Assembly: GCA_048941605.1 (NCBI GenBank)
Contig: JBHLNL010000063.1
Coordinates: 1-16,756, forward strand
Source of the DNA: Loki-b32 sp048941605
GTDB lineage: Archaea > Asgardarchaeota > Lokiarchaeia > Sigyniarchaeales > SOKP01
Length of the DNA stretch: 16,756 nt
Reading direction: 5' to 3'
This document shows positions 1 to 10,400 of this stretch, in pieces; position 1 is the stretch's first letter; the number at the start of each line of letters is the position of its first letter. Under the pieces are notes generated by a model. It saw only the letters and a program-made list of their open reading frames with translations, ran no database searches and was not told the origin of the DNA. Position numbers and translations under genes: made by a program.

Positions 1-583
1 TCTCGGGTGCGGGTAAATTCTTAGATCTTTTTTGAAATTCCTTTTTAAGCTGCTCGGGTGTTTTTTCTTTCATTTTCAAAATTTTTTTTTGAATGATCTT
101 ATATGCCTTTGTTAATAGCCCGGGTCTATTTTTTGCTAGGTTAAGTTCTTTCTGCTTCCCTTTATCCATCCCTTCTAAACCAAAGGAGATTGGCCCAAGT
201 CCTGAAACAATACCACAATATGTTAAACGATCTGGAATCTTTAGTGCACATGCTAATGCGTATGGGCATCCACCAGATCCACCCAGAACAGCAAATGTTT
301 GAATATTTAACGCATTAGCTAATTCGACAACATCATCAGGCCAATCCAAAATTGTTCTATTTTCCTTAAAGTCTGATAAACCTCTTCCAGGACGGTCTAT
401 TGATATGAGGCGAACATTAAATCGCTTATCATCAAAACCATACATCATAGGTTCAAGACGGGAGGAACCTTGACCATGAAAATAAAATACTGGCTTCCCA
501 ATAGGAATACCGAATTCTGCATAACCTAACTTGCGACCATCTTTTAACGTAATAATTTGGTCATATCTTTCATTTTTTTTCAT
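1..583 (-). CDS. Alpha/beta-fold hydrolase (3' part cut off by the window edge)
   Basis: An open frame runs on the minus strand from an ATG at 583-581 to the window edge, giving 194 residues without a stop. The sequence shows an N-terminal beta hairpin ending in LGYAEFG, then the strand and oxyanion-hole motif FYFHGQG (about residues 33-39), DRPGRGLS (about 63-70), and the nucleophile elbow GGSGG with the likely catalytic Ser at about residue 103. These are the ordered landmarks of the alpha/beta hydrolase superfamily. The catalytic Asp and His would lie in the missing third, since family members are usually 270-300 residues. The substrate cannot be told. No signal peptide is seen, so it is probably cytoplasmic. 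The start lies 90 bases downstream of the HMG-CoA synthase stop on the same strand, and an AT-rich stretch in the gap (about 640-660) could be its own promoter. The superfamily call is firm; the specific function is unknown. Confidence 0.85.
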   Translation of the reverse strand, partial: MKKNERYDQIITLKDGRKLGYAEFGIPIGKPVFYFHGQGSSRLEPMMYGFDDKRFNVRLISIDRPGRGLSDFKENRTILDWPDDVVELANALNIQTFAVLGGSGGCPYALACALKIPDRLTYCGIVSGLGPISFGLEGMDKGKQKELNLAKNRPGLLTKAYKIIQKKILKMKEKTPEQLKKEFQKRSKNLPAPE

Positions 584-673
584 GTAATCACTTAGTTTAA
601 TATTAATTTCAAATTTTGTAAAAATAATTCTAAATACCAATTTAAAATTTTTTTATACTTATAGAGAAAAAGT

Positions 674-2353
<1,680 letters not shown>

Positions 2354-2758
2354 TACCAGTATCTCTCAAAGTGTTAAATTTCCTTTTTTCCGATGAAAAA
2401 ATAAATAATATAATGTAATATTTATTTGTTCAAAAACTTATCTAATTAAATGTTATTCTTAGTAAAAGAATTGCTTATTTAAAAATTCTCAGTAGACTAA
2501 TATTCGCAATAGTTCAAATTATTATAGGTATTATATATTTTGAATATTTATCTAATCCTTTCACGAGCATTAAAAATTTGAAAAAATTAACTGAAACAAT
2601 AAAATTAATATAACATATAAGAGGAGATATATACTTTCATCTTTCTTTGGGGAATAGAGGAAGATTATTAAAAAAAAATCTACAATAATTTTGATAAAAT
2701 TAATATTTTTAATATTTAATATTAATATTGAAAATAATACAACTTTTTTATTGGTTAA
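2354..2758. promoter_or_regulatory. AT-rich divergent intergenic region (405 bases)
   Basis: This spacer separates the starts of HMG-CoA synthase (minus) and the cis-prenyltransferase (plus), so it must hold both promoters. I see no credible ORF, tRNA or structured RNA. The right end has TATA-like AT runs, including TTAATATT at 2700-2707 and its reverse complement AATATTAA at 2718-2725. Such low-complexity repeats are expected by chance in sequence this AT-rich. A purine-rich AAGAGGAGATAT near 2620 resembles a ribosome binding site but has no ORF behind it. No specific operator can be defended. Confidence 0.45.
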
Positions 2759-3526
2759 ATGGTCACTACTTTAGAAGAATTGAAAAATAAAGCCAAAGAT
2801 AGGCTACCAAAACATATTGGTCTCATCGTTGATGGTATTTAGAAGAGGCTTCCACTTCTAAACATAAACAGACGATGGGCGAAAAAGAGAAACCTAGATA
2901 TTAATTTTGGTCATTTAATTGGCTATGAAAATCTTAAAAAGAGGCTATTTGATTTTTTTGATGCAGGTATTCACTATTTAAGTCTTTATATCTTATCACT
3001 TGAAAATGTGAGAAGACGGAATGCAGAAGAACTAAAATATATATACAAGATAATGGTTAAAGCTGTCGATACAGTGATAAATGAATCGATTGTAAAAGAT
3101 GAAAAAGTTAAGTTCAGTGTTATAGGAAGGATAATAATGCTACCGGAAAAGGCTAAAGCAAAAATTGAGGAACTAATTGAATTTACTAAGAACCACGATC
3201 AAAATTTCATAAATTTGTGTATTATGTATGATGGACATGAAGAAATAGTTGATGCTGTCAAACAAATAATTAATAGTGGAGTTCAACCTGAAGATGTAAA
3301 TAAAGATTTAATTAAAGCACATCTCTATACGAAAAATTTCCCTCCATTAGATTATATCATCAGAACTGGAATGGATGATGGTGCTAGAATCTCAGGATTT
3401 CTGTTATGGGATTCTTCTTATGCTGAGTTTAAATTTAGAAATGATTTATGGCCTGATTATAATAAAGAAATGGTAATTGAAGATTTAAAGGACTTTTTAA
3501 AAAGAAATAGAAGAATGGGAGAATAA
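2759..3526 (+). CDS. uppS: Cis-prenyltransferase (undecaprenyl-diphosphate-synthase family), interrupted by a 30-base stop-containing insertion
   Basis: The enzyme elongates prenyl diphosphates with isopentenyl diphosphate in the Z configuration, making the polyprenyl carrier used in glycan assembly. From the ATG at 2759 the frame reads LPKHIGLIVDG and then meets ATT TAG. Ten codons later it resumes as NRRWAKKR. Deleting bases 2837-2866 restores the family signature H-x4-x-D-G-N-R-R-W-A with catalytic Asp25, in a 245-residue product of normal length. Downstream landmarks are intact: SLENVRRRNAEE (71-81), VIGR (111-114), MYDGHEEIVDAV (146-157), DYIIRTG (188-194), and ISGFLLW...YAEF...WPDY with the metal-binding Glu213. 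An ORF caller would see only 3008-3526 from a GTG, which lacks the active site and is probably not a real start. No Shine-Dalgarno sequence precedes the ATG, so a leaderless transcript is possible. An unusual intron, ribosome bypass, a recent pseudogene and a sequence error are all still open. Confidence 0.8.
2838..2862 (+). repeat. Perfect inverted repeat (8-bp stem, 9-base loop) inside the cis-prenyltransferase insertion
   Basis: TTTAGAAG at 2838-2845 is the exact reverse complement of CTTCTAAA at 2855-2862. The loop AGGCTTCCA can extend the stem with GG (2847-2848) against CC (2852-2853) across an A/A mismatch. The in-frame TAG stop (2840-2842) lies within the 5' arm. The hairpin fills almost the whole 30-base insertion (2837-2866). 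It is followed by a tandem TAAACA hexamer at 2859-2864 and 2865-2870, which overlaps the 3' junction. Confidence 0.85.
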
Positions 3527-3646
3527 ATCTTCATAATTTTTTATGACCTAAACTTAAGTAGTTAATCCATTATTAATTATTAAACCTAAAAAATAATGAG
3601 TTATTTGAATTAGTATTAAATAAGTGTATAAAAAAACAGTTGAATT

Positions 3647-5500
3647 ATGTCAAATGTAGATAAAATCATTTCTTTTAACATAACAGAATTTCCGCAAAAT
3701 TTATTGATTCCCGGGATAGAAAATAAGCTAAAAATACAAGCAATTAACATTTCTAATAAAAATGAAAATTTTAAATTTGATTTTGAGGGAGAAAATTTAA
3801 AAATTGATGTGAGTCCAGCTGAATTCAAGAACATTATTGAATTTGATCCTGGTGAAACTAAAAATATAGAATTAAAATTGGAGCCTACTGCAGATGGACA
3901 TGGTAAACTGAATATCAATGTTAATTGGCTTAAGATTACGGAGATTAAAGTTAAAACACAAAAAATTAGAGAGATTGTTTCAGACAGTAAAACAAAAAAA
4001 ATTCTACAAAAACAAGCCTTTCAAATTACTGAAAAGATTGAAATTTTCAATTCTGCTGAATATTTTATTGATATGACACAAGATATCATAAAAAAGGCGG
4101 AACAGCAACTCCAAACTTTAAGAGGGGAATTCAATTCAGCACAAACAATGGGTTCACCGACTTCAGAATTGGTTGAAAAAATAGATGCTTATATAAAACA
4201 AATAGCAAAAGGATATCTTTCGACTAATAATCCCTTAAAAGCTTTAGAGTATGCTTTAATGTTATCTAATAATTCTGAACAAATGGATTTATATACTAAT
4301 TTAATTCGAGCTTATGCCTCAAAAGATTTTAATCAAATGGTACAATTAGCCACAAATTTATATGACTTGGAGCTGCAACAAAATATTCTTAAATTTTTAG
4401 CATTTGATCAAGTTTTAATTAATCCTGAACAGGCAATTAGAACAGCAATTTTAATCCAAAACTCATCACTTAAAGAGGATCTCCTAATTAATATTTTTAA
4501 CAGAATTATTGAATCTAATCCGACATTAGCTTTGAGTTTTTCTCAACTAATAGATAATGAATTTCTGAAGGCAAGGAGTTTATTTAATATAGCAAAAAAA
4601 CTATATGACCAAAATTCTAAATCTGAACTTGTTAATATCTTTCATTCTATCGTCCAATTAATGCTAGGAGCGTATGGAAACAACTTAGATAGTAGAAAAG
4701 CAAAAAAAAAATCATATGGTTTAATTATGAACGCAATTCATATGATTGCTGAAATTGAAAATCCCACTATGGCTAATTCTATTATTGAAAGAATTACTAT
4801 TCAAGATCTTAAAGAAAAGTTGATGAAAGACCTATTTGATGTAATTTATGTAATGGTTGATGAAATTCAAACTAAAGTTGAAGCTACTCCCGTTTTTTCT
4901 CAATACTTCTTATTAAATATATATTTCTCTAAAATTAATAATGAAATTACAAATTTTAGCTTAATTGGTGGAAATATAAGTAATAATGTCCTTTTAAATG
5001 ATTTTAATTTTACAATTGTATTTTTATCTCTCTTTGGTTTTGATTTTAGTGTGTTTCCAATTTTAGATCGTGTTTACAATGATATAAAGTATACTTTAAA
5101 GAAATCATTCGCGTATTTTGTGTTTCCCTCAAAACAGAATTATAATGAAAATGAATTAAAAACCCTTAAAGTTACATTAAACCAATTTTTCAAAAATCTT
5201 AGTAGCTCAAGAGGTCAAATTTTAATCGTTAACTTAGATTTTGTTCCTTATTTAGGAAAACCAACGGTGATCATATCAGATAAAAGTGAATCAAGCAAAA
5301 AAATTTACTCAAAAATTAAAAAAATTGGAGATACTATTAATTTGATAACTGATGATTCAGTTTTTAAAAGCGGTGCAATCTCTGATGAATTAGGACAAAT
5401 TTTTCCAGGCAACAAATCTAGGATCATCAACTTAGTCCTATCATATGAATTTATAAATGATTATAATATTTTCAAAACTTTCATCCAAACCTTACTTTAA
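3647..5500 (+). CDS. Unknown protein: N-terminal beta-sandwich, alpha-solenoid, C-terminal alpha/beta region
   Basis: I do not recognise this 617-residue protein as a named family. There is no signal peptide or clear transmembrane segment, so it is probably cytoplasmic. Residues about 10-105 look like an immunoglobulin-like beta-sandwich: alternating hydrophobic strands, with FDPGETKNIELKLEP resembling the loop-strand of CARDB- or adaptin-ear-like domains. Residues about 115-185 are helical. From about 195 helical repeats of roughly 32 residues follow, with repeat units opening on N-P at 195, 259 and 291 and carrying the pattern P-x2-A-x5-I/L. This suggests a TPR/HEAT-like alpha-solenoid reaching about residue 420. 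The end (about 535-617) has strands ILIVNLDF and KPTVIISD, suggesting an alpha/beta domain. The gene stands alone between the cis-prenyltransferase and the GCS2 enzyme, on the same strand as both. A scaffold or adaptor role is inference from architecture only. Confidence 0.8.
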   Translation: MSNVDKIISFNITEFPQNLLIPGIENKLKIQAINISNKNENFKFDFEGENLKIDVSPAEFKNIIEFDPGETKNIELKLEPTADGHGKLNINVNWLKITEIKVKTQKIREIVSDSKTKKILQKQAFQITEKIEIFNSAEYFIDMTQDIIKKAEQQLQTLRGEFNSAQTMGSPTSELVEKIDAYIKQIAKGYLSTNNPLKALEYALMLSNNSEQMDLYTNLIRAYASKDFNQMVQLATNLYDLELQQNILKFLAFDQVLINPEQAIRTAILIQNSSLKEDLLINIFNRIIESNPTLALSFSQLIDNEFLKARSLFNIAKKLYDQNSKSELVNIFHSIVQLMLGAYGNNLDSRKAKKKSYGLIMNAIHMIAEIENPTMANSIIERITIQDLKEKLMKDLFDVIYVMVDEIQTKVEATPVFSQYFLLNIYFSKINNEITNFSLIGGNISNNVLLNDFNFTIVFLSLFGFDFSVFPILDRVYNDIKYTLKKSFAYFVFPSKQNYNENELKTLKVTLNQFFKNLSSSRGQILIVNLDFVPYLGKPTVIISDKSESSKKIYSKIKKIGDTINLITDDSVFKSGAISDELGQIFPGNKSRIINLVLSYEFINDYNIFKTFIQTLL

Positions 5501-5538
5501 AATGAATTTATAAACTATAATTATAAAATTAAAATTTT

Positions 5539-5613
5539 TTATATATATTGTAAATGATAAAAAGATATTTTTAAATCAAAAATTATTTAAAGCAATTAAA
5601 AGGGAAGGCATTT
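5539..5613 (+). promoter_or_regulatory. Putative promoter and ribosome binding site of the GCS2 gene
   Basis: A TATA-like tract lies at about 5539-5549, placing a start site near 5570 if archaeal spacing applies. The purine-rich AGGGAAGG at 5601-5608 sits five bases before the ATG at 5614 and supports that start. It is one of the few convincing Shine-Dalgarno-like sequences in the window. Transcript mapping would be decisive. Confidence 0.4.
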
Positions 5614-7284
5614 ATGGCAAAAGACAAAAAAAAGAAGCAAAAAAAAGAGAAAAAGAAGAAATCGAAAGCAAGTCAAAAAGGAGACACTTTTTCACAATTA
5701 TACGCCAAGAAAGGTAAAGTAGGCTTACCAGGAGTTTCATTAGGAGAAAGTGTTGATCGATCTGGTGATAAATTATTTCTCGGATCAGATTATAGAGAGG
5801 TTTATATCCCAGAGAGACCTTGGGCGGAGATGTTAGCAGATACTGAACATTGGACTCCTTTACCGTTTACACATGGTATTGAAATGGAATTGATTATCGC
5901 AGATGATAGTGGAGAATACCCTCCTGGAGAAGAAATGGTTTTCCGGATGAAAGAAATTGTCAAGGACGCAATTAAAATTATGGATGAGATATTGTACGAG
6001 GGAAGAAGTGATTTTCTACCTGTTCCAGATTATATTCGTGAAAAAGTTCTAGCTAGGCCATGGGGTCGAGATGATCTTGAAAAAGGATATGCTATGAATA
6101 TTCGTTATGCATTGGGGGATTCTTCAGTTGATATTGATACATTCGCTAGAGATGGAAATGTAACAGCAATTACTTATATATTAGAGCTTGTTACACCTCC
6201 ATGTCTTTATGTTGAAGAACTAGCATTTTGGGCTAGCACTCTATTCCTATTAGCAAAAACTACATTACCAAAAGATTTGCACATTATTGCTTCTGCTATA
6301 AATCCTGCCACCAGAGAATATATGCGCGGAGTCTCCCAGGCGGATCACAGTCACATCGGATCCTTCCATTCAGAGTTAGAAAAGGTTCAATCTTACTGTA
6401 TGATTCGAAATTTCATCCCACACCTTATTTCCCTTACATGTAATTCCCCAATTTTAAATAATAAACCTACAGATGTAGTGAAGGTTGTTAATGGTCGAAT
6501 AACGGCTCCAAATTGCACTAGATCTCTAAGATTAAAATATAATACCACTATGTTAAGTGGAAATGACCCAAATCATTATATCCCCTATTTAACTGATCTT
6601 AGTGAAAATTCTGTGAATTATTTCCTTCAAATAGTGCAAAAGGCAAGCATAGAGGATGGTAGATTCCAAGATGTCTTCCCAATAACAGATTGGGGAACAA
6701 TAGAAGTTAGAATTAGTGATGCACAGATATCTATCTGTCGAAGAATAGGAATCGGGATGTTGATTCAAGCAATGTGCTATAAAACAAGAAAATTACTAGA
6801 AAAGGGAGTTTGGGTGCCTGATGCAGGGAGCAATACGATCGCACCTAATCGTGAGGCAGCAATAGAGCGCGGTTTAATATCGCTGTTTCGTCCAGCTCCT
6901 GATCTAACAAGGGAAATGCTAGCTCAATATGATCCCGAATTTGCCGAACAATATCTAGGTCCTCAAGGTCAACCTGTGCGTTATATGATGCAAGCAGTTC
7001 AAAGAATGTTTTTCTATTTAAAGGATGAATTGAAGGAGTTAGGATTTTTATATTCTCCATTTATGAAACCAATTTTACAATCTGTTTTTGGTAGTGTTTC
7101 TTATGCTGAGCCACCAATTACAGAGGCGGAATATCAGCTTTCCCTTTATGATTATAAATTAAAAAATGGAGAAGATCCCAGCATTTTATATGATTTAATT
7201 TATTTTACAATCCAATATTGCCAGGATCCTTTAAATAATCCACTTACGGGGGTTCTAACTCTTCCAAAAGAGATGAGAGATTAG
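5614..7284 (+). CDS. Glutamate-cysteine ligase-like carboxylate-amine ligase (GCS2 family) with lysine-rich N-terminal tail
   Basis: GCS2-family enzymes join an amino acid to the gamma-carboxylate of glutamate using ATP; the best known member makes gamma-glutamylcysteine. The family landmarks appear in order. HGIEMEL (88-94) carries the paired metal-binding Glu residues, and ELVTPP (191-196) matches the usual E-L-R-T-P. DHSHIGSFHSE (244-254) fits the H-x-H-x-G motif, LTCNSP (274-279) the A-x-S-A-N-S-P motif, and TIEVRISDAQ (362-371) the E-x-R-x-x-D motif. Length is 556 residues against about 370-450 for typical members. The extra length comes from an N-terminal tail, an insert at about 95-180, and a helical C-terminus. 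The tail is nearly pure Lys for residues 3-18 and looks disordered, perhaps binding nucleic acid or acidic lipid. The substrate is uncertain because many GCS2 homologues are not true glutathione enzymes. The stop is 26 bases from the convergent permease stop. Confidence 0.8.
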   Translation: MAKDKKKKQKKEKKKKSKASQKGDTFSQLYAKKGKVGLPGVSLGESVDRSGDKLFLGSDYREVYIPERPWAEMLADTEHWTPLPFTHGIEMELIIADDSGEYPPGEEMVFRMKEIVKDAIKIMDEILYEGRSDFLPVPDYIREKVLARPWGRDDLEKGYAMNIRYALGDSSVDIDTFARDGNVTAITYILELVTPPCLYVEELAFWASTLFLLAKTTLPKDLHIIASAINPATREYMRGVSQADHSHIGSFHSELEKVQSYCMIRNFIPHLISLTCNSPILNNKPTDVVKVVNGRITAPNCTRSLRLKYNTTMLSGNDPNHYIPYLTDLSENSVNYFLQIVQKASIEDGRFQDVFPITDWGTIEVRISDAQISICRRIGIGMLIQAMCYKTRKLLEKGVWVPDAGSNTIAPNREAAIERGLISLFRPAPDLTREMLAQYDPEFAEQYLGPQGQPVRYMMQAVQRMFFYLKDELKELGFLYSPFMKPILQSVFGSVSYAEPPITEAEYQLSLYDYKLKNGEDPSILYDLIYFTIQYCQDPLNNPLTGVLTLPKEMRD

Positions 7285-7310
7285 CATATTTATTTTTTAA
7301 TTTTAATCTC

Positions 7311-8606
<1,296 letters not shown>

Positions 8607-8738
8607 TCAATAAAAAGAAATGGTTTCTATTTTAAAAAGAATATTAATAGATTGTTTATTTAATTTCCATACCAATAAATAAGTTTTAATTAGGTAATTA
8701 TTACTAATTTCTAAAGAAAAATTATATTTGATCTTCTC
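8607..8738. promoter_or_regulatory. Divergent promoter region between permease and amidohydrolase
   Basis: These 132 bases separate two divergent starts. Near the amidohydrolase the sequence AAAAATTATATTT (about 8717-8729) is TATA-like but close to the ATG, which would imply a very short or absent leader if used. An AATTAGGTAATTATTACTAATT stretch around 8688-8710 is nearly palindromic and could be an operator, but AT-rich chance is a strong alternative. Confidence 0.3.
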
Positions 8739-10286
8739 ATGCTAACTTGTACAATCGAACAAGACGGAAAAAAAAGACTAGAACAATTACTCGTAATTGA
8801 TGCTCATTCTCATTTAGGTCAAGACGTAGATGGAGCAACCATGATGAATCCTTTGGCTCCAGGAGTAGGAACCTTTGATTTCTGGGGCAATGTGCAAGGG
8901 AGAATAAAAGCTGATTGGGAAAAATCTGGAGAACAATCTTTTACAACAACAATGGATGGTAAATTCACAAAAATATCATGGTCCTTTACACCCTTCCCTT
9001 TTACAGACAGACTTTATTACGAACTTGAAAAATTAGGAAAAAAACACTCGGATTTAAAAGAAAAATCAAAATTTTATTCGTTTATAGATCAAGGTGTTTG
9101 CTTTCCATTTCAAGATGTGTTTAGAGATAAGCATCCAGAAGCATTATATAGAGCAAGTAATATAAATGTATCTCGTTTTACAACTAGATTTCCATTTTCG
9201 ATGAAACTCATTGGTTATGGTCGTTGTGACCCAATGGAGGGCCAAAAGGCTATAAATGAAGTGAAATATATAAGAGAAACCCTAGGACTCAGGGGTCTGA
9301 AATTACATCCTCGATCAGAAGGGTATATCGACAAAATGACATCTGAGAAGGTAATTAATGTTCTTATCGAAGCAGCAAGTTATTCTTTACCTGTGATTTT
9401 TGATACTAGGGGAAGGGGTTCAATTCTAGAAATAGGAAAATTAATTAGAACCGCAAGAAATGTAATTCAATCCAATTATTCTGATTTGCTTCCACATCTT
9501 AAAGTAATAATTGCTCATTTTGCTCAAGGAAATATTGATGATTACGATGTGTATAATGCTGTTGTTCAACCAAACACATATGGAGATCTTTCAATGTTGC
9601 ATGGTGCTGGAGCTGGGAATTTCTTTGAAAGTTTTCGAAAATGGTTTCGATCTAATAACAAAAAGAGTGTGGATAATCGAGACTGGTCTGAGTATCTCCT
9701 ATATGCATCAGATTATCCTTATTTTGGTGATTCCCATGCTCAAAAATTAATAAAATATATAATAAATAAGCAGTTCTTTGACACAGGGGGAACAATTGCA
9801 GATGTTAGAAATATTCTTGGATTAAATCAGTTAAGAATTTTACCAGAATATAATACACCTCAAAATCAAACAGAAAAAAAACCTATACCTAGTATTATCG
9901 TTTCTAATCCATTATTTCATCAAAATAAAATGAGTACTTATGATACGTCTATAATGGCTTTAGCAAAATTACTTGTAGATAACAAAGTAGATATTAAAAG
10001 GTTTTGTATTCAATTTAAAGATTCTTGGGAAACTTTTAATGATGATATTTTACTAACAACATTTTCAAATATTACAAAACAGGAAAGAAATTTGTTATTA
10101 CTGAATTTGGTGAAAGATCAAATTGCTCTTTTTGCTCCATTAGATTCTAGTATTGAATGGAAAAAATTTGGTTATAATTATTTCACTCCTGAAGATCGTG
10201 CTTTCTTTGCTTCAGTTTTCAAGCAAAATTATTTAGCTTCAGATGTTAAACAAACAGTGGATACTTTTGCACATATTTACGCTTAA
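8739..10286 (+). CDS. Amidohydrolase-superfamily TIM-barrel metal hydrolase with an extra C-terminal domain
   Basis: The protein belongs to the amidohydrolase superfamily (Amidohydro_2-like), whose members hydrolyse or decarboxylate at a metal centre in a TIM barrel. Visible ligands are the N-terminal VIDAHSHLG (His23, His25), GLKLHP (Lys188/His190), IIAHF (His260), and YASDYPY with the catalytic Asp325. In the usual family order a His is expected at the strand end PVIFDTRG. Here that place is Asp222, so the metal site may be mononuclear or altered. Residues about 375-515 form a mostly helical region beyond the barrel that I cannot assign. The barrel holds an insert (about 30-150) rich in aromatics that could shape the pocket. 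There is no signal peptide. The gene stands alone, divergent from the permease and 114 bases before the coiled-coil gene. The substrate is unknown. Confidence 0.8.
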   Translation: MLTCTIEQDGKKRLEQLLVIDAHSHLGQDVDGATMMNPLAPGVGTFDFWGNVQGRIKADWEKSGEQSFTTTMDGKFTKISWSFTPFPFTDRLYYELEKLGKKHSDLKEKSKFYSFIDQGVCFPFQDVFRDKHPEALYRASNINVSRFTTRFPFSMKLIGYGRCDPMEGQKAINEVKYIRETLGLRGLKLHPRSEGYIDKMTSEKVINVLIEAASYSLPVIFDTRGRGSILEIGKLIRTARNVIQSNYSDLLPHLKVIIAHFAQGNIDDYDVYNAVVQPNTYGDLSMLHGAGAGNFFESFRKWFRSNNKKSVDNRDWSEYLLYASDYPYFGDSHAQKLIKYIINKQFFDTGGTIADVRNILGLNQLRILPEYNTPQNQTEKKPIPSIIVSNPLFHQNKMSTYDTSIMALAKLLVDNKVDIKRFCIQFKDSWETFNDDILLTTFSNITKQERNLLLLNLVKDQIALFAPLDSSIEWKKFGYNYFTPEDRAFFASVFKQNYLASDVKQTVDTFAHIYA

Positions 10287-10400
10287 TTAATAAATAACCA
10301 CAGTATACCTAATATACTTTTTAATACTAATTAATATTAGAATAAAAAATATATTTCTACATTGGGAACTATAAATTTAATTACTTTATAGGGATGATTT

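Noticed and set aside
93..302. Plus-strand 69-residue ORF.
   Set aside because: It is antisense to the alpha/beta hydrolase, whose motifs are clear on the minus strand. The plus-strand product has no supporting features.
2700..2725. TTAATATT / AATATTAA inverted repeat upstream of the cis-prenyltransferase.
   Set aside because: It is pure A/T low-complexity sequence, so no operator or structured RNA can be claimed from it.
2840..2842. TAG in the cis-prenyltransferase read as pyrrolysine or suppressed.
   Set aside because: Readthrough would insert ten residues into the diphosphate-binding loop between the catalytic D-G and N-R-R-W, which should destroy activity, so it does not explain the intact remainder.
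2831..2880. Canonical archaeal bulge-helix-bulge intron at the 30-base insertion.
   Set aside because: For both possible junction placements, the four intron bases after the first bulge do not pair with the four exon bases after the second. Only a non-canonical structure could be claimed.
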